Counted from the stretch's first letter, positions 15,856 through 25,144 are shown. The stretch is DNA of 64,000 nucleotides from Njordibacter sp028825405 (GCF_047730065.1 NZ_CP159829.1:992001-1056000); one strand, 5' to 3'. Notes: a model not told the origin generated them from the sequence alone. Program-made: numbers and translations.

Positions 15856-17739
15856 ATGAAAAGTAGTTCGGTTGAAAAAGCATTTGCTGACCCTCAGAGT
15901 CTGGCTGTAACCGCCAAAGTCGCGGCTGGACTTAAAGATCAACTTCAAAAAACACCGTTGCAAGTAGAGCAACGACAGCAGCAACTTAAGCGGGTCTTGG
16001 TTGACAGTGATTTATTCGGTAATAACAGTACTCGAACAACTGCACCTCTAAGCTCAATTTCAGGCTCAATTTCAGCCTCAGCCTCAGCCTCAACTTCAGC
16101 GCCAAAAAATAATGACGGCAACCCATTGCATTCTGTGGTGCAAGTGTTCGATCATAATTTTGGTGCTGGCTTAAACTTTCTGCTTACTTGGACGCTTTGG
16201 CTGCAAGCCAAGGAAGACAATCAACAACTTCAAGGTCTCAACTATGTGGCTTTGTGTGAACAGCCTCTATGCCTCACTGACCTTCAGCAGTTACATCAAA
16301 ACTGGCCCCAATTAGAAACGCTAAGCCTGCAACTCCAAGTTCAATACCCTCCAGCAATTAAGGGTTTTCATCAACTTGATTTTGGTCAGGTTAGATTAAC
16401 CATAGTACAAGCTGAGTCTACCTTGGCCCTTGAACAAATTAAAAGTCAGTTTGATGTGTTTCTTGGTGGCCCAGAGTCAAAACCGCATAAGGCATATACA
16501 CATCCATGGCAGAGGTCATCTATGGGTGCTACTGCTGCAGGCAAAGTGGCTATTATTGGTGCTGGTATCAGCGGTGTCGCTTCGGCGTATAGCCTATCTC
16601 GTCGGGGGTTTGATGTCACACTTATAGAACAGGGTCCTGCCCTTGCTAGTGCGGCTTCAGGTAATCGACAAGGTATGCTTTATGCCAAGTTACCAGATAA
16701 TGCCACTATTGCTGGTCAGTTTCATCAACAGGGTTTACAGCACACTATGGCGTTGTTAAAACGCAGCTTAAATGCCGAGCATTGGCAAGCCTGTGGCTTG
16801 TTACAGTTAGCGACTAGCGCAAAACAAGAGGCGCAGATGCGAGGGGTGATGGCACGTGAGTATCCATCTTCTTGGCTACAATGGTTAAATCAGGCACAAG
16901 CAGAAAAACTGGCTAAACAGCCTCTCAGTGCGGGTGGTTTGTATTTTCCCAGTAGTGGGTGGGTGTCACCTACACACTGGTGCGAGGCTTTGTACAGCCA
17001 AAGTAACGCCCGTTTATGGCTCAATACAAAGGTGGGCTCTATGGTGCAAATAAAACCACAAACTGCACATCATGGCTGGCAACTCCGACTCAGTGGCAAG
17101 CATGCAGGCGATCATACATTTGATGCCATTGTTATTGCCAATGCTAATGGGGCTAATCAGCTATTACCAGACCAACCCCTTCCACTTAAATCGATCCGTG
17201 GCCAAGTCAGTTATGTAGCAGCTGAAGCCAGTCCTGCTCTGGTGGTATGTGGCGAGGGTTATGTGACGCCGGCTCAGCAAGGTGTGTTCGCTGTGGGTGC
17301 CAGCTATAATTTACACACCGATGATGACCACTTATCGGGGCAAGATGATCTGGATAACTTGGCTCGTTTGACGGAAGTCTTGCCGCATTATAAAGAACTT
17401 GGACTCGACTCTGTGATGGGTGGTAGAGTAGGTTTTAGAGCAGTGACTCCAGATTATTTGCCCATGGTTGGTCAATTAGCTGATGAGTCTAAAATACTAG
17501 ATCGTTTTGCAAAGTTGCGCCAAGATGCCAATTATAAGTTTGCTGACAATATGCCTTTTTTAGCGGGTCTGTATATTAATGCTGGCCATGGCTCCAAGGG
17601 TTTGATTAGTGCCCCTTTGAGTGCTGAGATTTTGGCTAGCCAAATGGCCAATCAGAGTCTTCCTGTGGCACAATGTGTGGCTTGGGGTTTAGACCCAAAC
17701 CGCTTTATAATTCGCGACTTAATTCGCCGTAAACGTTAA
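15856..17739 (+). CDS. mnmC: MnmC-like tRNA-modification protein with intact FAD domain and decayed methyltransferase domain
   Basis: A 627-residue MnmC homologue. Normal MnmC fuses an SAM methyltransferase (nm5U to mnm5U) to an FAD oxidase (cmnm5U to nm5U) acting on tRNA U34. The FAD half looks intact: VAIIGAGISGVASAYSL at 231-247, AASGNRQGMLYAKL, and a C-terminal GHGSKGLISAPL. The methyltransferase half is abnormal. The first 100 residues do not show the expected family start and include a Ser/Ala repeat. The SAM loop reads NFGAGLNF (101-108) instead of GFGTGLNF. The catalytic region DGFAP is replaced by FDVFLGGPESKP (199-210), and the roughly 60-70 residues that should follow are missing. 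Only oxidase activity is expected. Family call strong; loss of methyltransferase is inferred from motifs. Confidence 0.88.
   Translation: MKSSSVEKAFADPQSLAVTAKVAAGLKDQLQKTPLQVEQRQQQLKRVLVDSDLFGNNSTRTTAPLSSISGSISASASASTSAPKNNDGNPLHSVVQVFDHNFGAGLNFLLTWTLWLQAKEDNQQLQGLNYVALCEQPLCLTDLQQLHQNWPQLETLSLQLQVQYPPAIKGFHQLDFGQVRLTIVQAESTLALEQIKSQFDVFLGGPESKPHKAYTHPWQRSSMGATAAGKVAIIGAGISGVASAYSLSRRGFDVTLIEQGPALASAASGNRQGMLYAKLPDNATIAGQFHQQGLQHTMALLKRSLNAEHWQACGLLQLATSAKQEAQMRGVMAREYPSSWLQWLNQAQAEKLAKQPLSAGGLYFPSSGWVSPTHWCEALYSQSNARLWLNTKVGSMVQIKPQTAHHGWQLRLSGKHAGDHTFDAIVIANANGANQLLPDQPLPLKSIRGQVSYVAAEASPALVVCGEGYVTPAQQGVFAVGASYNLHTDDDHLSGQDDLDNLARLTEVLPHYKELGLDSVMGGRVGFRAVTPDYLPMVGQLADESKILDRFAKLRQDANYKFADNMPFLAGLYINAGHGSKGLISAPLSAEILASQMANQSLPVAQCVAWGLDPNRFIIRDLIRRKR
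16053..16100 (+). repeat. Short degenerate tandem repeat inside mnmC
   Basis: Imperfect copies of TCAGCC / TCAATT hexamers encode an alternating Ser/Ala/Ile run (about residues 67-82). It lies just before the degenerate SAM-binding loop. The reading frame is preserved. Repeat expansion in this place fits relaxed selection on the methyltransferase part. Confidence 0.7.
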
Positions 17740-17753
17740 CTGAGATATATTCC

Positions 17754-18137
17754 GTGAACCCGACTAAGATTAAACTTCATAAAAGCAGCAACACTTTAGA
17801 ACTTAGCTTTCCAGAAGATACAGGTGAAGTGAGCTACACCTTAAGTGCAGAATACCTTCGAGTTTCATCACCAAGCGCAGAGGTGCGGGGTCATAGCCCA
17901 GACCAAGCCATACTGCAGGTTGGCAAGAGCAAAGTGAAGCTAGTGGGTATTGAGGGCGTGGGCTACTATGCAGTTAAACTGGAATTTGATGATGGGCATG
18001 ATTCTGGCTTATACACTTGGACTTACCTACACGACTTAAGTGTCAATCAAGCTCAACACTGGGCTGAATATTTAGACCAGTTAAACCAAACTAAACAAAG
18101 TCGAGACCCCCATACCAGTATTGTTCAGTTTGTTTAA
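17754..18137 (+). CDS. DUF971 domain protein
   Basis: A 127-residue protein covering the whole DUF971 domain (gamma-butyrobetaine hydroxylase N-terminal-like fold). It opens PTKIKLHKSSNTLELSF and has the conserved YLRVSSPSAEVRGH and FDDGHDSGLYTWTYL segments; the latter matches the family's DGHxTGxYxW motif. DUF971 proteins often occur near Fe-S or ubiquinone genes, and the function is undefined. It starts with GTG at 17754, 14 bp after mnmC, so probably co-transcribed. Confidence 0.9.
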   Translation: MNPTKIKLHKSSNTLELSFPEDTGEVSYTLSAEYLRVSSPSAEVRGHSPDQAILQVGKSKVKLVGIEGVGYYAVKLEFDDGHDSGLYTWTYLHDLSVNQAQHWAEYLDQLNQTKQSRDPHTSIVQFV

Positions 18138-18307
18138 CTTGCAGACCATCAAATATCCATGTGTTAGCTAACTCACTTTAAGATGATCAAATGATTAGGC
18201 AATTCTTCTTTGAAAAACTAAACTATTGGAGTTCCTTTATGCTCTTGAGTGGCTATGTTTGATCAATAATTACTGACAACTGCACAGGGTATATGGGCTA
18301 AGATAAA

Positions 18308-18988
18308 TCAGCTTGTGTTTTTTATTTGCTTTAGGGCAATGGTGCTGGCAGCGTGAACGTGAGCTACACAAGCTTTTCTAGCCGCTTCACCATCACGCTT
18401 GGTAATCGCGTGCATAATGGTCTGCATTTCTTTGAGACTATCTTTCCACCTTCCGGGTTGGGCGATGGTACCCGCTCGCAAGACCATAATGCGGGCTAAA
18501 AGACGATTAAGGCTAGCATCAAGTTCGCTATTACAACTGCCTTCAAGTAATAGCTTATAAAAGTCTTTGGTGCATGCCAAAATTTTATCCATGCCGGCAA
18601 GGTCAAAGGCTTCTTTTAATGCGTTTGTGGTGGCTTGCAGTAAATTAATTTGATGGTCACTAGCACGTTCACAAAATAGCTCGCCTGCCAAACCTTCCAG
18701 AGCAGCACGTAATTCATAAATATTTTTAATATCTTGCTGACTTAATACGCTAACACTGGGGCCACGTTGACCCACGTATTGCACCAAGCCTTCTGATTCC
18801 AAGTGACGTAAAGCCTCTCGCACAGAGGTCCGACTCACATCTAATGCCTGACATAGTTCTCTTTCCACCAAGCGTTGACCAGGCTTAAGCTGACTACTGA
18901 TGATGGCATCCCGCAGCTTATCTAATACGATTTGGCGCAAGGTAATGATATTACGAGTGACCTTAAGATCTGTAAGTTCAGCGATCAT
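18308..18988 (-). CDS. GntR family regulator, FCD (FadR) subfamily
   Basis: A 226-residue regulator. The N-terminal winged helix (about 15-75) has RLVERELCQALDVSRTSVRE, the FadR-type recognition helix region, and a C-terminal all-helical FCD effector domain follows. Most FCD domains have a metal-binding histidine in an FHxxL motif; here it reads FYKLLLEG, so one ligand is replaced by tyrosine. The ATG at 18988 overlaps the upstream stop (ATGA), making it the last gene of the seven-gene catabolic operon. It most likely represses that operon through the palindrome at 25145-25156; this link is inferred from operator type. Confidence 0.9.
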   Translation of the reverse strand: MIAELTDLKVTRNIITLRQIVLDKLRDAIISSQLKPGQRLVERELCQALDVSRTSVREALRHLESEGLVQYVGQRGPSVSVLSQQDIKNIYELRAALEGLAGELFCERASDHQINLLQATTNALKEAFDLAGMDKILACTKDFYKLLLEGSCNSELDASLNRLLARIMVLRAGTIAQPGRWKDSLKEMQTIMHAITKRDGEAARKACVAHVHAASTIALKQIKNTS

Positions 18989-19389
18989 TTGTCTGACTCT
19001 GAGGCGATGTCTGCCAATACTTCTCGAGCGCAACGAAACGCGTCAATAGAGGCCGGCACGCCACAATAAATGGCACTTTGCAAAAGCACCTCACGTATTT
19101 CATTTTGGGTGCAGCCATTATTAAGCGCCCCTCTGATGTGAAGCTTGAGTTCATGGGGTCGATTGAGTGCTGTTAGCATACCTAAATTAATCAAACTTCG
19201 GGTTTTTCGGGGCAGCCCATCACGGTTCCAAACACTGTCCCAACAATACTCGGTCACAAGTTCCTGTAGGGGCCACGTGAAATCGTCTGCTGCGGCAATG
19301 GAAGCATCTACGTAAGCATCACCTAAAACAGCTTTGCGGATTTTTAGACCCGCTTCAAACTTGTCTGATCTTGGTTTTTGTTCTGACAT
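18985..19389 (-). CDS. Carboxymuconolactone decarboxylase family protein
   Basis: A 134-residue all-helical protein of the CMD/AhpD family. It resembles gamma-carboxymuconolactone decarboxylase (PcaC): it begins near GLKIRKAVLGDAYVDAS and includes CWDSVWNRDGLPRKTRSLINL and HIRGALNNGCTQNEIREVLLQ. PcaC decarboxylates a lactone intermediate of protocatechuate breakdown, but no other pca genes are adjacent. There is no CxxC pair, so an AhpD-like peroxidase role is unlikely. ATG 19389 is chosen because GAGG lies eight bases upstream; a longer frame begins at 19431. It overlaps the regulator gene by 4 bp. Confidence 0.85.
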   Translation of the reverse strand: MSEQKPRSDKFEAGLKIRKAVLGDAYVDASIAAADDFTWPLQELVTEYCWDSVWNRDGLPRKTRSLINLGMLTALNRPHELKLHIRGALNNGCTQNEIREVLLQSAIYCGVPASIDAFRCAREVLADIASESDK

Positions 19390-19420
19390 TAAAGTGTCCT
19401 CATTTATTGACTGGGTGTGG

Positions 19421-20872
19421 TTACAAACCACCCATTAACATGTATTTGATTTCTAAAAAGTCTTCAATGCCATAGTGTGAACCTTCTCGGCCAATACCGG
19501 ATTGCTTTACGCCACCAAATGGTGCCACTTCGGTAGAAATAATGCCTTCGTTAATGCCGACAATGCCATACTCTAGGGCCTCACCAACACGCCATACCCG
19601 GCCTATGTCACGAGTGTAAAAGTAAGCGGCTAAGCCAAATTCGGTGTCGTTAGCCATAGCAATGGCTTGCTCTTCTTCTTTAAATTTAAAAATAGGCGCT
19701 AAAGGCCCAAACGTTTCTTCTGTTGCTATTTTCATGTCAGTAGAAGCATTACCAATAATAGTAGGTGTAAAAAAGGTACCACCTAAGGGGTGACTTTCAC
19801 CACCACATATCAGTTCTCCACCCTTACTAAGTGCATCTGCAATATGGCCTTTAACTTTATCAATAGCCGCCTGATTGATCATAGGACCTTGAGTGACTCC
19901 GTCATCCATACCGTTGCCCACTCGGAGCAGGGCGACTTGCTCGGCGAACTTGGCAATAAAGGCATCGTACACACCTTCTTGCACCATAAAGCGGTTAACA
20001 CACACGCAGGTTTGGCCGGCGTTGCGGTATTTGCCAGCCATGGCTCCAGCCACAGCTGCATCAATATCAGCATCGTCGAAAACGATAAACGGTGCATTAC
20101 CACCGAGTTCTAAAGATACTTTCTTTAGGGTGGGTGCGCACTGTTGCATCAAAAGCTTACCCACTGGAGTGGATCCAGTAAATGTCAGTTTGCGCACCGT
20201 GGGGTTGCTGGTGAGTTCGGCACCAATGGGACGAGCTTGCCCGGTAATGACATTAAATACGCCCACAGGAATGCCTGCTTCTTCTGCTAATACGGCTAGG
20301 GCTAAGGCAGAAAAAGGGGTCTGTTCTGCTGGGCGAACTACAAAGCCACAACCAGCAGCAAGAGCAGGTCCGCACTTGCGGGTAATCATGGCTGATGGGA
20401 AGTTCCAAGGTGTGATGGCTGCCACCACACCAATTGGTTCCTTAGTAACAACAATGCGAGCATCCGCTTTATGGGTAGGAATAATATCGCCATAGGTGCG
20501 TTTACCTTCTTCGGCAAACCATTCAATAAAACTGGCGGCGTATGCTATTTCACCTTTGGCTTCGTTTAAGGGTTTACCTTGCTCTAAGGTCATGATTCTA
20601 CCGAGGTCATCTTGATTGGCCATAATCAGGTCAAACCAGCGGCGCAGAATGACCGCACGTTGTTTGGCCGTTTGTTTGCGCCAACTAATCATAGCGACGC
20701 GTGCCGCTTCAATGGCCCGAGCAGTTTCCACACCCGTCATATCAGGAATAGAGCCGATGACTTCTCCATTGGCAGGGTTAGTCACTTCGATAGTGGCATT
20801 GGTATCAGCCGCTAACCAGATGCCATTAATATAAGCTTGCTGGCGAAAGAGTGAGGAATTGGCTAGTTGCAT
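19421..20872 (-). CDS. gabD: NAD(P)-dependent succinate-semialdehyde dehydrogenase-type enzyme
   Basis: A 483-residue aldehyde dehydrogenase of the GabD subgroup. Landmarks are TPWNFPSAMITRK, the catalytic glutamate in SLELGGNAPFIVFDDADID, the catalytic cysteine in NAGQTCVCVNRFMV, and PFGGVKQSGIGREGSHYGIE at the end. It oxidises a semialdehyde to the dicarboxylic acid; succinate semialdehyde is the usual GabD substrate, and related ones (glutarate or malonate semialdehyde) are possible. AGGA is well placed before the ATG. It sits between ALDH and CMD genes in the operon, a likely last step feeding the TCA cycle. Confidence 0.88.
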   Translation of the reverse strand: MQLANSSLFRQQAYINGIWLAADTNATIEVTNPANGEVIGSIPDMTGVETARAIEAARVAMISWRKQTAKQRAVILRRWFDLIMANQDDLGRIMTLEQGKPLNEAKGEIAYAASFIEWFAEEGKRTYGDIIPTHKADARIVVTKEPIGVVAAITPWNFPSAMITRKCGPALAAGCGFVVRPAEQTPFSALALAVLAEEAGIPVGVFNVITGQARPIGAELTSNPTVRKLTFTGSTPVGKLLMQQCAPTLKKVSLELGGNAPFIVFDDADIDAAVAGAMAGKYRNAGQTCVCVNRFMVQEGVYDAFIAKFAEQVALLRVGNGMDDGVTQGPMINQAAIDKVKGHIADALSKGGELICGGESHPLGGTFFTPTIIGNASTDMKIATEETFGPLAPIFKFKEEEQAIAMANDTEFGLAAYFYTRDIGRVWRVGEALEYGIVGINEGIISTEVAPFGGVKQSGIGREGSHYGIEDFLEIKYMLMGGL

Positions 20873-21026
20873 GATTGAGTTCCTATGAGGGTTAGAGTAA
20901 CAGTTGTTGGGTTTTAGGTTTTGTATTCTATATCAAAACCCTGCATGATTTAGTCCTTTCAACGGCCGAATTTAAACTGAAGATGTGAGCCATTGCTTTG
21001 ATTAGTAAACTGCTAAGCGTGGTGGT

Positions 21027-22508
21027 TTAGCGCATCACAAAGGGATCAGCCATGGGTTCACTAGAGGTATTAATCCATACTGTTTTTAGCTGAGTGTAGT
21101 CTTTGACGCCATCGATACCACTTTCACGGCCATAGCCACTGGCTTTATAGCCACCAATCGCCCCCATAGGTGAAACCGCCCGGTAAGTATTAACCCAAAT
21201 AATGCCAGCTTGCACCGCTTTACTCATGCGATGCACACGCGCATTATCCCGAGTCCAAATGCCGGCGGCTAAACCAAATTCAGTATCGTTTGCTAAGGCT
21301 AGGGCTTCTGCTTCGTCTTTAAAACGCATAATGCTGGCCACGGGGCCAAAGACTTCCTCTTGCATAATACTACATTGATTATCATTAACCGCTAAAATTG
21401 TAGGTTCAAAGTACCAGCCATCTCCAGCTACAGCGGCTCGTTTGCCACCATGAATGAGTTCAGCACCCTGGGCTATTGCTGTTGCCACCATGCGTTCGAC
21501 CAAAGTCAGTTGTGTTTGTGTGGCCATAGGGCCCATTTCAGAAGTGGGATCTAAAGGGTCACCAATAATAATACTTGCTGCGCGAGTTTTGAGCGCGGTT
21601 AAGAATTCGTCATAGACAGTGTCCTGCACCAGCAAACGGCTACCGGCAACACAGCTTTGGCCACTGGCAGCAAAAATACCCGCAATTACACCGTTGACAG
21701 CACTTCCAATATCGGCGTCTTCAAATATAATATTAGGAGATTTGCCCCCGAGTTCTAGGCTCACTTGAGCGAGGTTCTCAGCACTGTTTTTAATTACAGA
21801 TTTAGCCCCTTCACCCCCACCTGTAAAGGCGATACGACGCACCAAAGGATGCTTAGTTAGGGCAGAACCTGTGTCCACTCCTAAACCAGTCACTACATTC
21901 ACTACACCGTCTGGAAAACCCGCTTTTTGGACTAAATGCATCAGTTCCAGAATCGTTGCTGAGGCATGCTCTGATGGTTTGAGGACCACAGTATTGCCTG
22001 CAGCTAGCGCTGGAGCAAGCTTAACTGCCGTTAAGTACATGGGCGAATTCCAAGGAATAATAGCCGCCACCACTCCCAATGGCTCATGGGTGGTATAGGC
22101 AAACATATCAGTTTTATCTAGGGGTAAAGTTTGGCCTTCAAGTTTATCAGCTTGGCCTGCATAGTAATAAAAGAATTCTGGCATGTAACCGATTTGACCC
22201 TTGGTTTCACGAATGAGTTTACCGTTGTCGTTGGTCTCCAGTTGGGCCAATTGTGTTTGCTTGGTGGCAATTAAATCACCCAGTTTGCGTAACAATTTAC
22301 CCCGTGCTGTGGCATGTAAATTACGCCATGCAGGATTTTCAAAAGCCTTTTGAGCGGCATCAACTGCGGCATTTACATCAGCTTCTTGAGCGTGGGGGAA
22401 ACTCGCCCAAGGTTCACCATTGGCAGGGTTTAGGCTGTCAAAACGGGCACCATTTTGGGCATCAACCCATAGGCCGTTGATAAACATCTTATATTCGCTG
22501 AGGGTCAT
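21027..22508 (-). CDS. NAD-dependent aldehyde dehydrogenase
   Basis: A 493-residue ALDH. Landmarks: IIPWNSPMYLTAVKLAPALA, catalytic glutamate in SLELGGKSPNIIFEDADIG, catalytic cysteine in ASGQSCVAGSRLLV, and EEVFGPVASIMRF. It resembles the ALDH subgroup acting on betaine, aminobutyraldehyde or hydroxymuconic semialdehydes. AAGGAG lies six bases before the ATG. It probably oxidises the aldehyde released by the luciferase-like monooxygenase or hydrolase in this operon. A 154-bp gap separates it from the next gene, where I see no clear terminator. Confidence 0.87.
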   Translation of the reverse strand: MTLSEYKMFINGLWVDAQNGARFDSLNPANGEPWASFPHAQEADVNAAVDAAQKAFENPAWRNLHATARGKLLRKLGDLIATKQTQLAQLETNDNGKLIRETKGQIGYMPEFFYYYAGQADKLEGQTLPLDKTDMFAYTTHEPLGVVAAIIPWNSPMYLTAVKLAPALAAGNTVVLKPSEHASATILELMHLVQKAGFPDGVVNVVTGLGVDTGSALTKHPLVRRIAFTGGGEGAKSVIKNSAENLAQVSLELGGKSPNIIFEDADIGSAVNGVIAGIFAASGQSCVAGSRLLVQDTVYDEFLTALKTRAASIIIGDPLDPTSEMGPMATQTQLTLVERMVATAIAQGAELIHGGKRAAVAGDGWYFEPTILAVNDNQCSIMQEEVFGPVASIMRFKDEAEALALANDTEFGLAAGIWTRDNARVHRMSKAVQAGIIWVNTYRAVSPMGAIGGYKASGYGRESGIDGVKDYTQLKTVWINTSSEPMADPFVMR

Positions 22509-22573
22509 GAGAGCTCCTTTTTATGATAACCGTATTGACGGCAATTACTTGTGTCACTGACGTATTTAAACAA

Positions 22574-23401
22574 CTAACGTGAGTTAGCCGCCACAAATTT
22601 ATGCAATAATGCGCTAACTTCGCAGGCGTGTTCAACCGGCATCATGTGCCTAGCATCAGGTAAAATAATAGCTGTTGCTGAACTTATTTTTTCCGCTAAT
22701 TCATAACTCATAGCAGGGGTAGAACCTGGGTCTAACTCCCCAGTAGTGACCAATGTAGGGCAAGTAATAAGGCTTAACTGCTCATGCATGGCATTGTCAC
22801 CTTCACCAAACAAACGATAACAGCGGCTATAACTTGTTTTATTATTAGCTAAAACTTGGGCCCTTAATTGGTCTATGTAGTCACTATGTGTTTGAGTATA
22901 TAGGTTGCTAAACCAGCGGGTTAGAGCCTGTTCTAAATTGGCGCTAGGACCATGCTTTTCGACCTCAGTGACGCGCTTTAAAATGATTCTGCGCAACGCA
23001 TCACTGCGATTAAATACTGAATTCATAAGCGTTAAACTTTGCAGTTTGTGATGAAATTGGATGGCAAAAATGCGAGCCACCAAGCCCCCTAACGAAAACC
23101 CTATTAAATGTACCTTTTTAAGTTTCAGGTACTCTAGTAAGGCGTTAAGCTGATGGGTTAAGCCCCTTAGCTCCAAATCAGATGGTGCCTTGGGACTTAG
23201 TCCATGACCTAATAGGTCATAGGTGATAATTTGGTATTTAGCTTGCAAGTTTGCTACTTGGTTTCGCCATATAGTTAAATCTAAACCGACACCATGAATA
23301 AAGACTAAGGTGTCATACGGGTTTTCAGATGGGTGTTTTTGGTCAGTCCTTAGGGGACTAAAAACTTGGTAGTGGGTTCCGTTAGGGCAAAATAAAGTCA
23401 T
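22574..23401 (-). CDS. Alpha/beta hydrolase
   Basis: A 275-residue alpha/beta-hydrolase-fold protein with oxyanion region FIHGVGLDLTIW, nucleophile elbow GFSLGGLVAR (serine nucleophile), an acidic residue in TTGELDPGS, and catalytic histidine in ILPDARHMMPVEH. It resembles 3-oxoadipate enol-lactonase and ring-cleavage-product hydrolases, and could open a lactone or lactam or hydrolyse an ester or enamine intermediate. Its ATG overlaps the DUF1185 stop by one base (TAATG), so translation is coupled. Confidence 0.88.
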   Translation of the reverse strand: MTLFCPNGTHYQVFSPLRTDQKHPSENPYDTLVFIHGVGLDLTIWRNQVANLQAKYQIITYDLLGHGLSPKAPSDLELRGLTHQLNALLEYLKLKKVHLIGFSLGGLVARIFAIQFHHKLQSLTLMNSVFNRSDALRRIILKRVTEVEKHGPSANLEQALTRWFSNLYTQTHSDYIDQLRAQVLANNKTSYSRCYRLFGEGDNAMHEQLSLITCPTLVTTGELDPGSTPAMSYELAEKISSATAIILPDARHMMPVEHACEVSALLHKFVAANSR

Positions 23402-24006
23402 TAATTTTGGACTTTATTTGAAGCTTCTTCAGCTGCAATTTCTTCCATATCCAAATAACGGTTACCGATGCGAGGGTGTGCGCGGCCTCCGTCTGAACCA
23501 CCCAGCACAACAATGATTTCATCAGCGGCAGGGGCATCTTCAATGTGCATTTCTAACGTAATATAGTGGGACCGAAAACCAGCATCATCCTTGTGCATCA
23601 TGGGTATTTGAATAGATGTTCCAGCAGGGCCTCGTTTATTGGTAAAACTTAAAAAACTTTTTGCATTAACCGCGTCTCGGTAATGGTTACCGAAACGAAG
23701 GGTATGGATAATACCAGAAGCGTGCTCAATTTCACCATCTAAGCCGATGACAGCGGCTTTACCATAGGCCTCAATGGCGTCTCCACTTGGAAAGTGAGCG
23801 AGCACCTTAGCGACCATTTGCTCACCTAATTCAGAACAACCTGCGGTAATCTCAGGGCGCAGATTTTCAACAAACCCTTGGCCTGCCCAAGGGTTTTTAA
23901 TGACATAGGCCACTCCCACCATAGTAATAGGCACAGCTACTGGTTTACCACCTTCAATGCGAAGTTCTTCTATGGTGGTGACAACTTTTCGTACTTCAAA
24001 ATGCAT
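23401..24006 (-). CDS. DUF1185 ('amino acid synthesis') family protein
   Basis: A 201-residue protein matching PF06684/DUF1185 over its length. It opens FEVRKVVTTIEELRIEGG and contains AAVIGLDGEIEHASGIIH and VVLGGSDGGRAHPRIGNR. Structures of family members show a chorismate-mutase-like trimer; the biochemical role is not established. It is sandwiched between the luciferase-like monooxygenase and an alpha/beta hydrolase, with a one-base overlap with the latter. That context suggests an isomerase, tautomerase or hydrolase-like step on a nitrogen-containing intermediate rather than biosynthesis; this is inference. Confidence 0.9.
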   Translation of the reverse strand: MHFEVRKVVTTIEELRIEGGKPVAVPITMVGVAYVIKNPWAGQGFVENLRPEITAGCSELGEQMVAKVLAHFPSGDAIEAYGKAAVIGLDGEIEHASGIIHTLRFGNHYRDAVNAKSFLSFTNKRGPAGTSIQIPMMHKDDAGFRSHYITLEMHIEDAPAADEIIVVLGGSDGGRAHPRIGNRYLDMEEIAAEEASNKVQN

Positions 24007-24039
24007 AATGTAATTCCTAATTAAAGCCTGCTGCAGTGG

Positions 24040-25077
24040 TTAGTTGAAGTTGGGCATGACTTTGTCTATAAATAACTGGAGGGATTTTTTCTTTTCTGCA
24101 TGGGGTAAACCGTTATCACTCCAAAAACTAAATTGAGTCACACCCAATAATTCATAGTGCTTAATGCGTTTTGTCACTTGTGCGGGAGTGCCAATGAGCA
24201 GGTTATCGTGTAGTTCGTCTAAACCAAAGCCTGGTAGTTCGTCCATTTGTGCGTCAGTTAAAGGCTTAATAAAACCTTCTTTCGGGGTTTGTTCATTTTT
24301 AAACCATGCGTAAAAATAGGCATACCAATCGCGCAGGGCTTGAGCACCTCTTTGCCAATCTTCAGTTTCTTCATGCACCCATGTGTGACGTAAAGCGAGT
24401 AATTGTGGTGTGGGTTTGTCTGGGTGATTTGTGCAGGCCTGTTTAAAGCGTTGGCAGGCCATTTCGATGCTGGCATCGCCCGCAATAAGCGGCGTAACCA
24501 TGACGTTACAATCATTTTCAACCGCATAGTCATGAGACTCTTGTTCGCGGGCAGCCACCCACATCGGCGGAAACGGCTTTTGGGTCGCACGAGGAACCGC
24601 TGTTGAGGTTGGAAAAGAATAGTGCTCACCGTCATGTGCGTAGTCTCCAGTCCAAAGTTTTTGTAAGGCAGGGATCATCTCACGTAGAGGCCCACCGCCT
24701 TCTTTGGCAGTCATTTGGTCTGTCATCCGATCAAATTCAGACTGGTAGGCACCTCGAGCAATACCAAAATCGAGACGGCCATCGCTCATCATATCGACTA
24801 AAGCAGCTTCACTAGCTAGGCGCACAGGATTCCAAAAAGGAGCAACAATTGTGCCTAATCCCAAACGAATGGTCTTGGTAATGGGCGCAAGGTAGGCCAT
24901 AAAATTGAGTGGGTTAGGGCAGATCGTGAATTCCATCATGTGATGTTCACCAATCCATACGGTCTCAAAACCGGCCTTTTCAACCATGAGAGTAAGTTCT
25001 ACTAATTCGTCAAACAACTCTTTATGGGGTTTTTTAGGATCAGAGCGCTCCATGTGAACAAATAAAGAAAATTTCAT
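24040..25077 (-). CDS. Luciferase-like flavin-dependent monooxygenase (LLM class)
   Basis: A 345-residue TIM-barrel flavoprotein of the bacterial luciferase family. It has VWIGEHHMM near residue 45, the glycine-rich strand SDGRLDFGIARGAYQSEF, and MWVAAREQESHDYAVEN. Such enzymes use reduced FMN and oxygen to oxidise aldehydes or open N-heterocyclic or aromatic rings, and need a flavin reductase; none is seen in the operon. ATG 25077 is chosen because AAGGAG lies eight bases upstream; a GTG two codons earlier is too close to it. It is the first gene of the operon and does not resemble RutA closely. Confidence 0.88.
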   Translation of the reverse strand: MKFSLFVHMERSDPKKPHKELFDELVELTLMVEKAGFETVWIGEHHMMEFTICPNPLNFMAYLAPITKTIRLGLGTIVAPFWNPVRLASEAALVDMMSDGRLDFGIARGAYQSEFDRMTDQMTAKEGGGPLREMIPALQKLWTGDYAHDGEHYSFPTSTAVPRATQKPFPPMWVAAREQESHDYAVENDCNVMVTPLIAGDASIEMACQRFKQACTNHPDKPTPQLLALRHTWVHEETEDWQRGAQALRDWYAYFYAWFKNEQTPKEGFIKPLTDAQMDELPGFGLDELHDNLLIGTPAQVTKRIKHYELLGVTQFSFWSDNGLPHAEKKKSLQLFIDKVMPNFN

Positions 25078-25144
25078 CGACACAACTCCTTATTATCAAC
25101 AGACTCAATTATCAAACAAATGGATCACCAACTTATTTTGTCTG

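Noticed and set aside
16053..16100. Repeat cluster considered as a CRISPR-like array.
   Set aside because: Units are 6 bp, contiguous and in frame within a gene, without spacers.
18985..19389. A protocatechuate (pca) pathway because of the PcaC-like protein and the enol-lactonase-like hydrolase.
   Set aside because: No pcaGH, pcaB, pcaIJ or pcaF genes are present, and the operon begins with an LLM enzyme.
19790..20834. Several long plus-strand frames opposite the succinate-semialdehyde dehydrogenase gene.
   Set aside because: Antisense shadows caused by codon bias of the real gene; low-complexity translations.
24040..25077. Identity as RutA (uracil monooxygenase), given the nearby RutR-like gene.
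   Set aside because: The sequence resembles general luciferase-family members, and no RutB, RutF or RutG genes are present.
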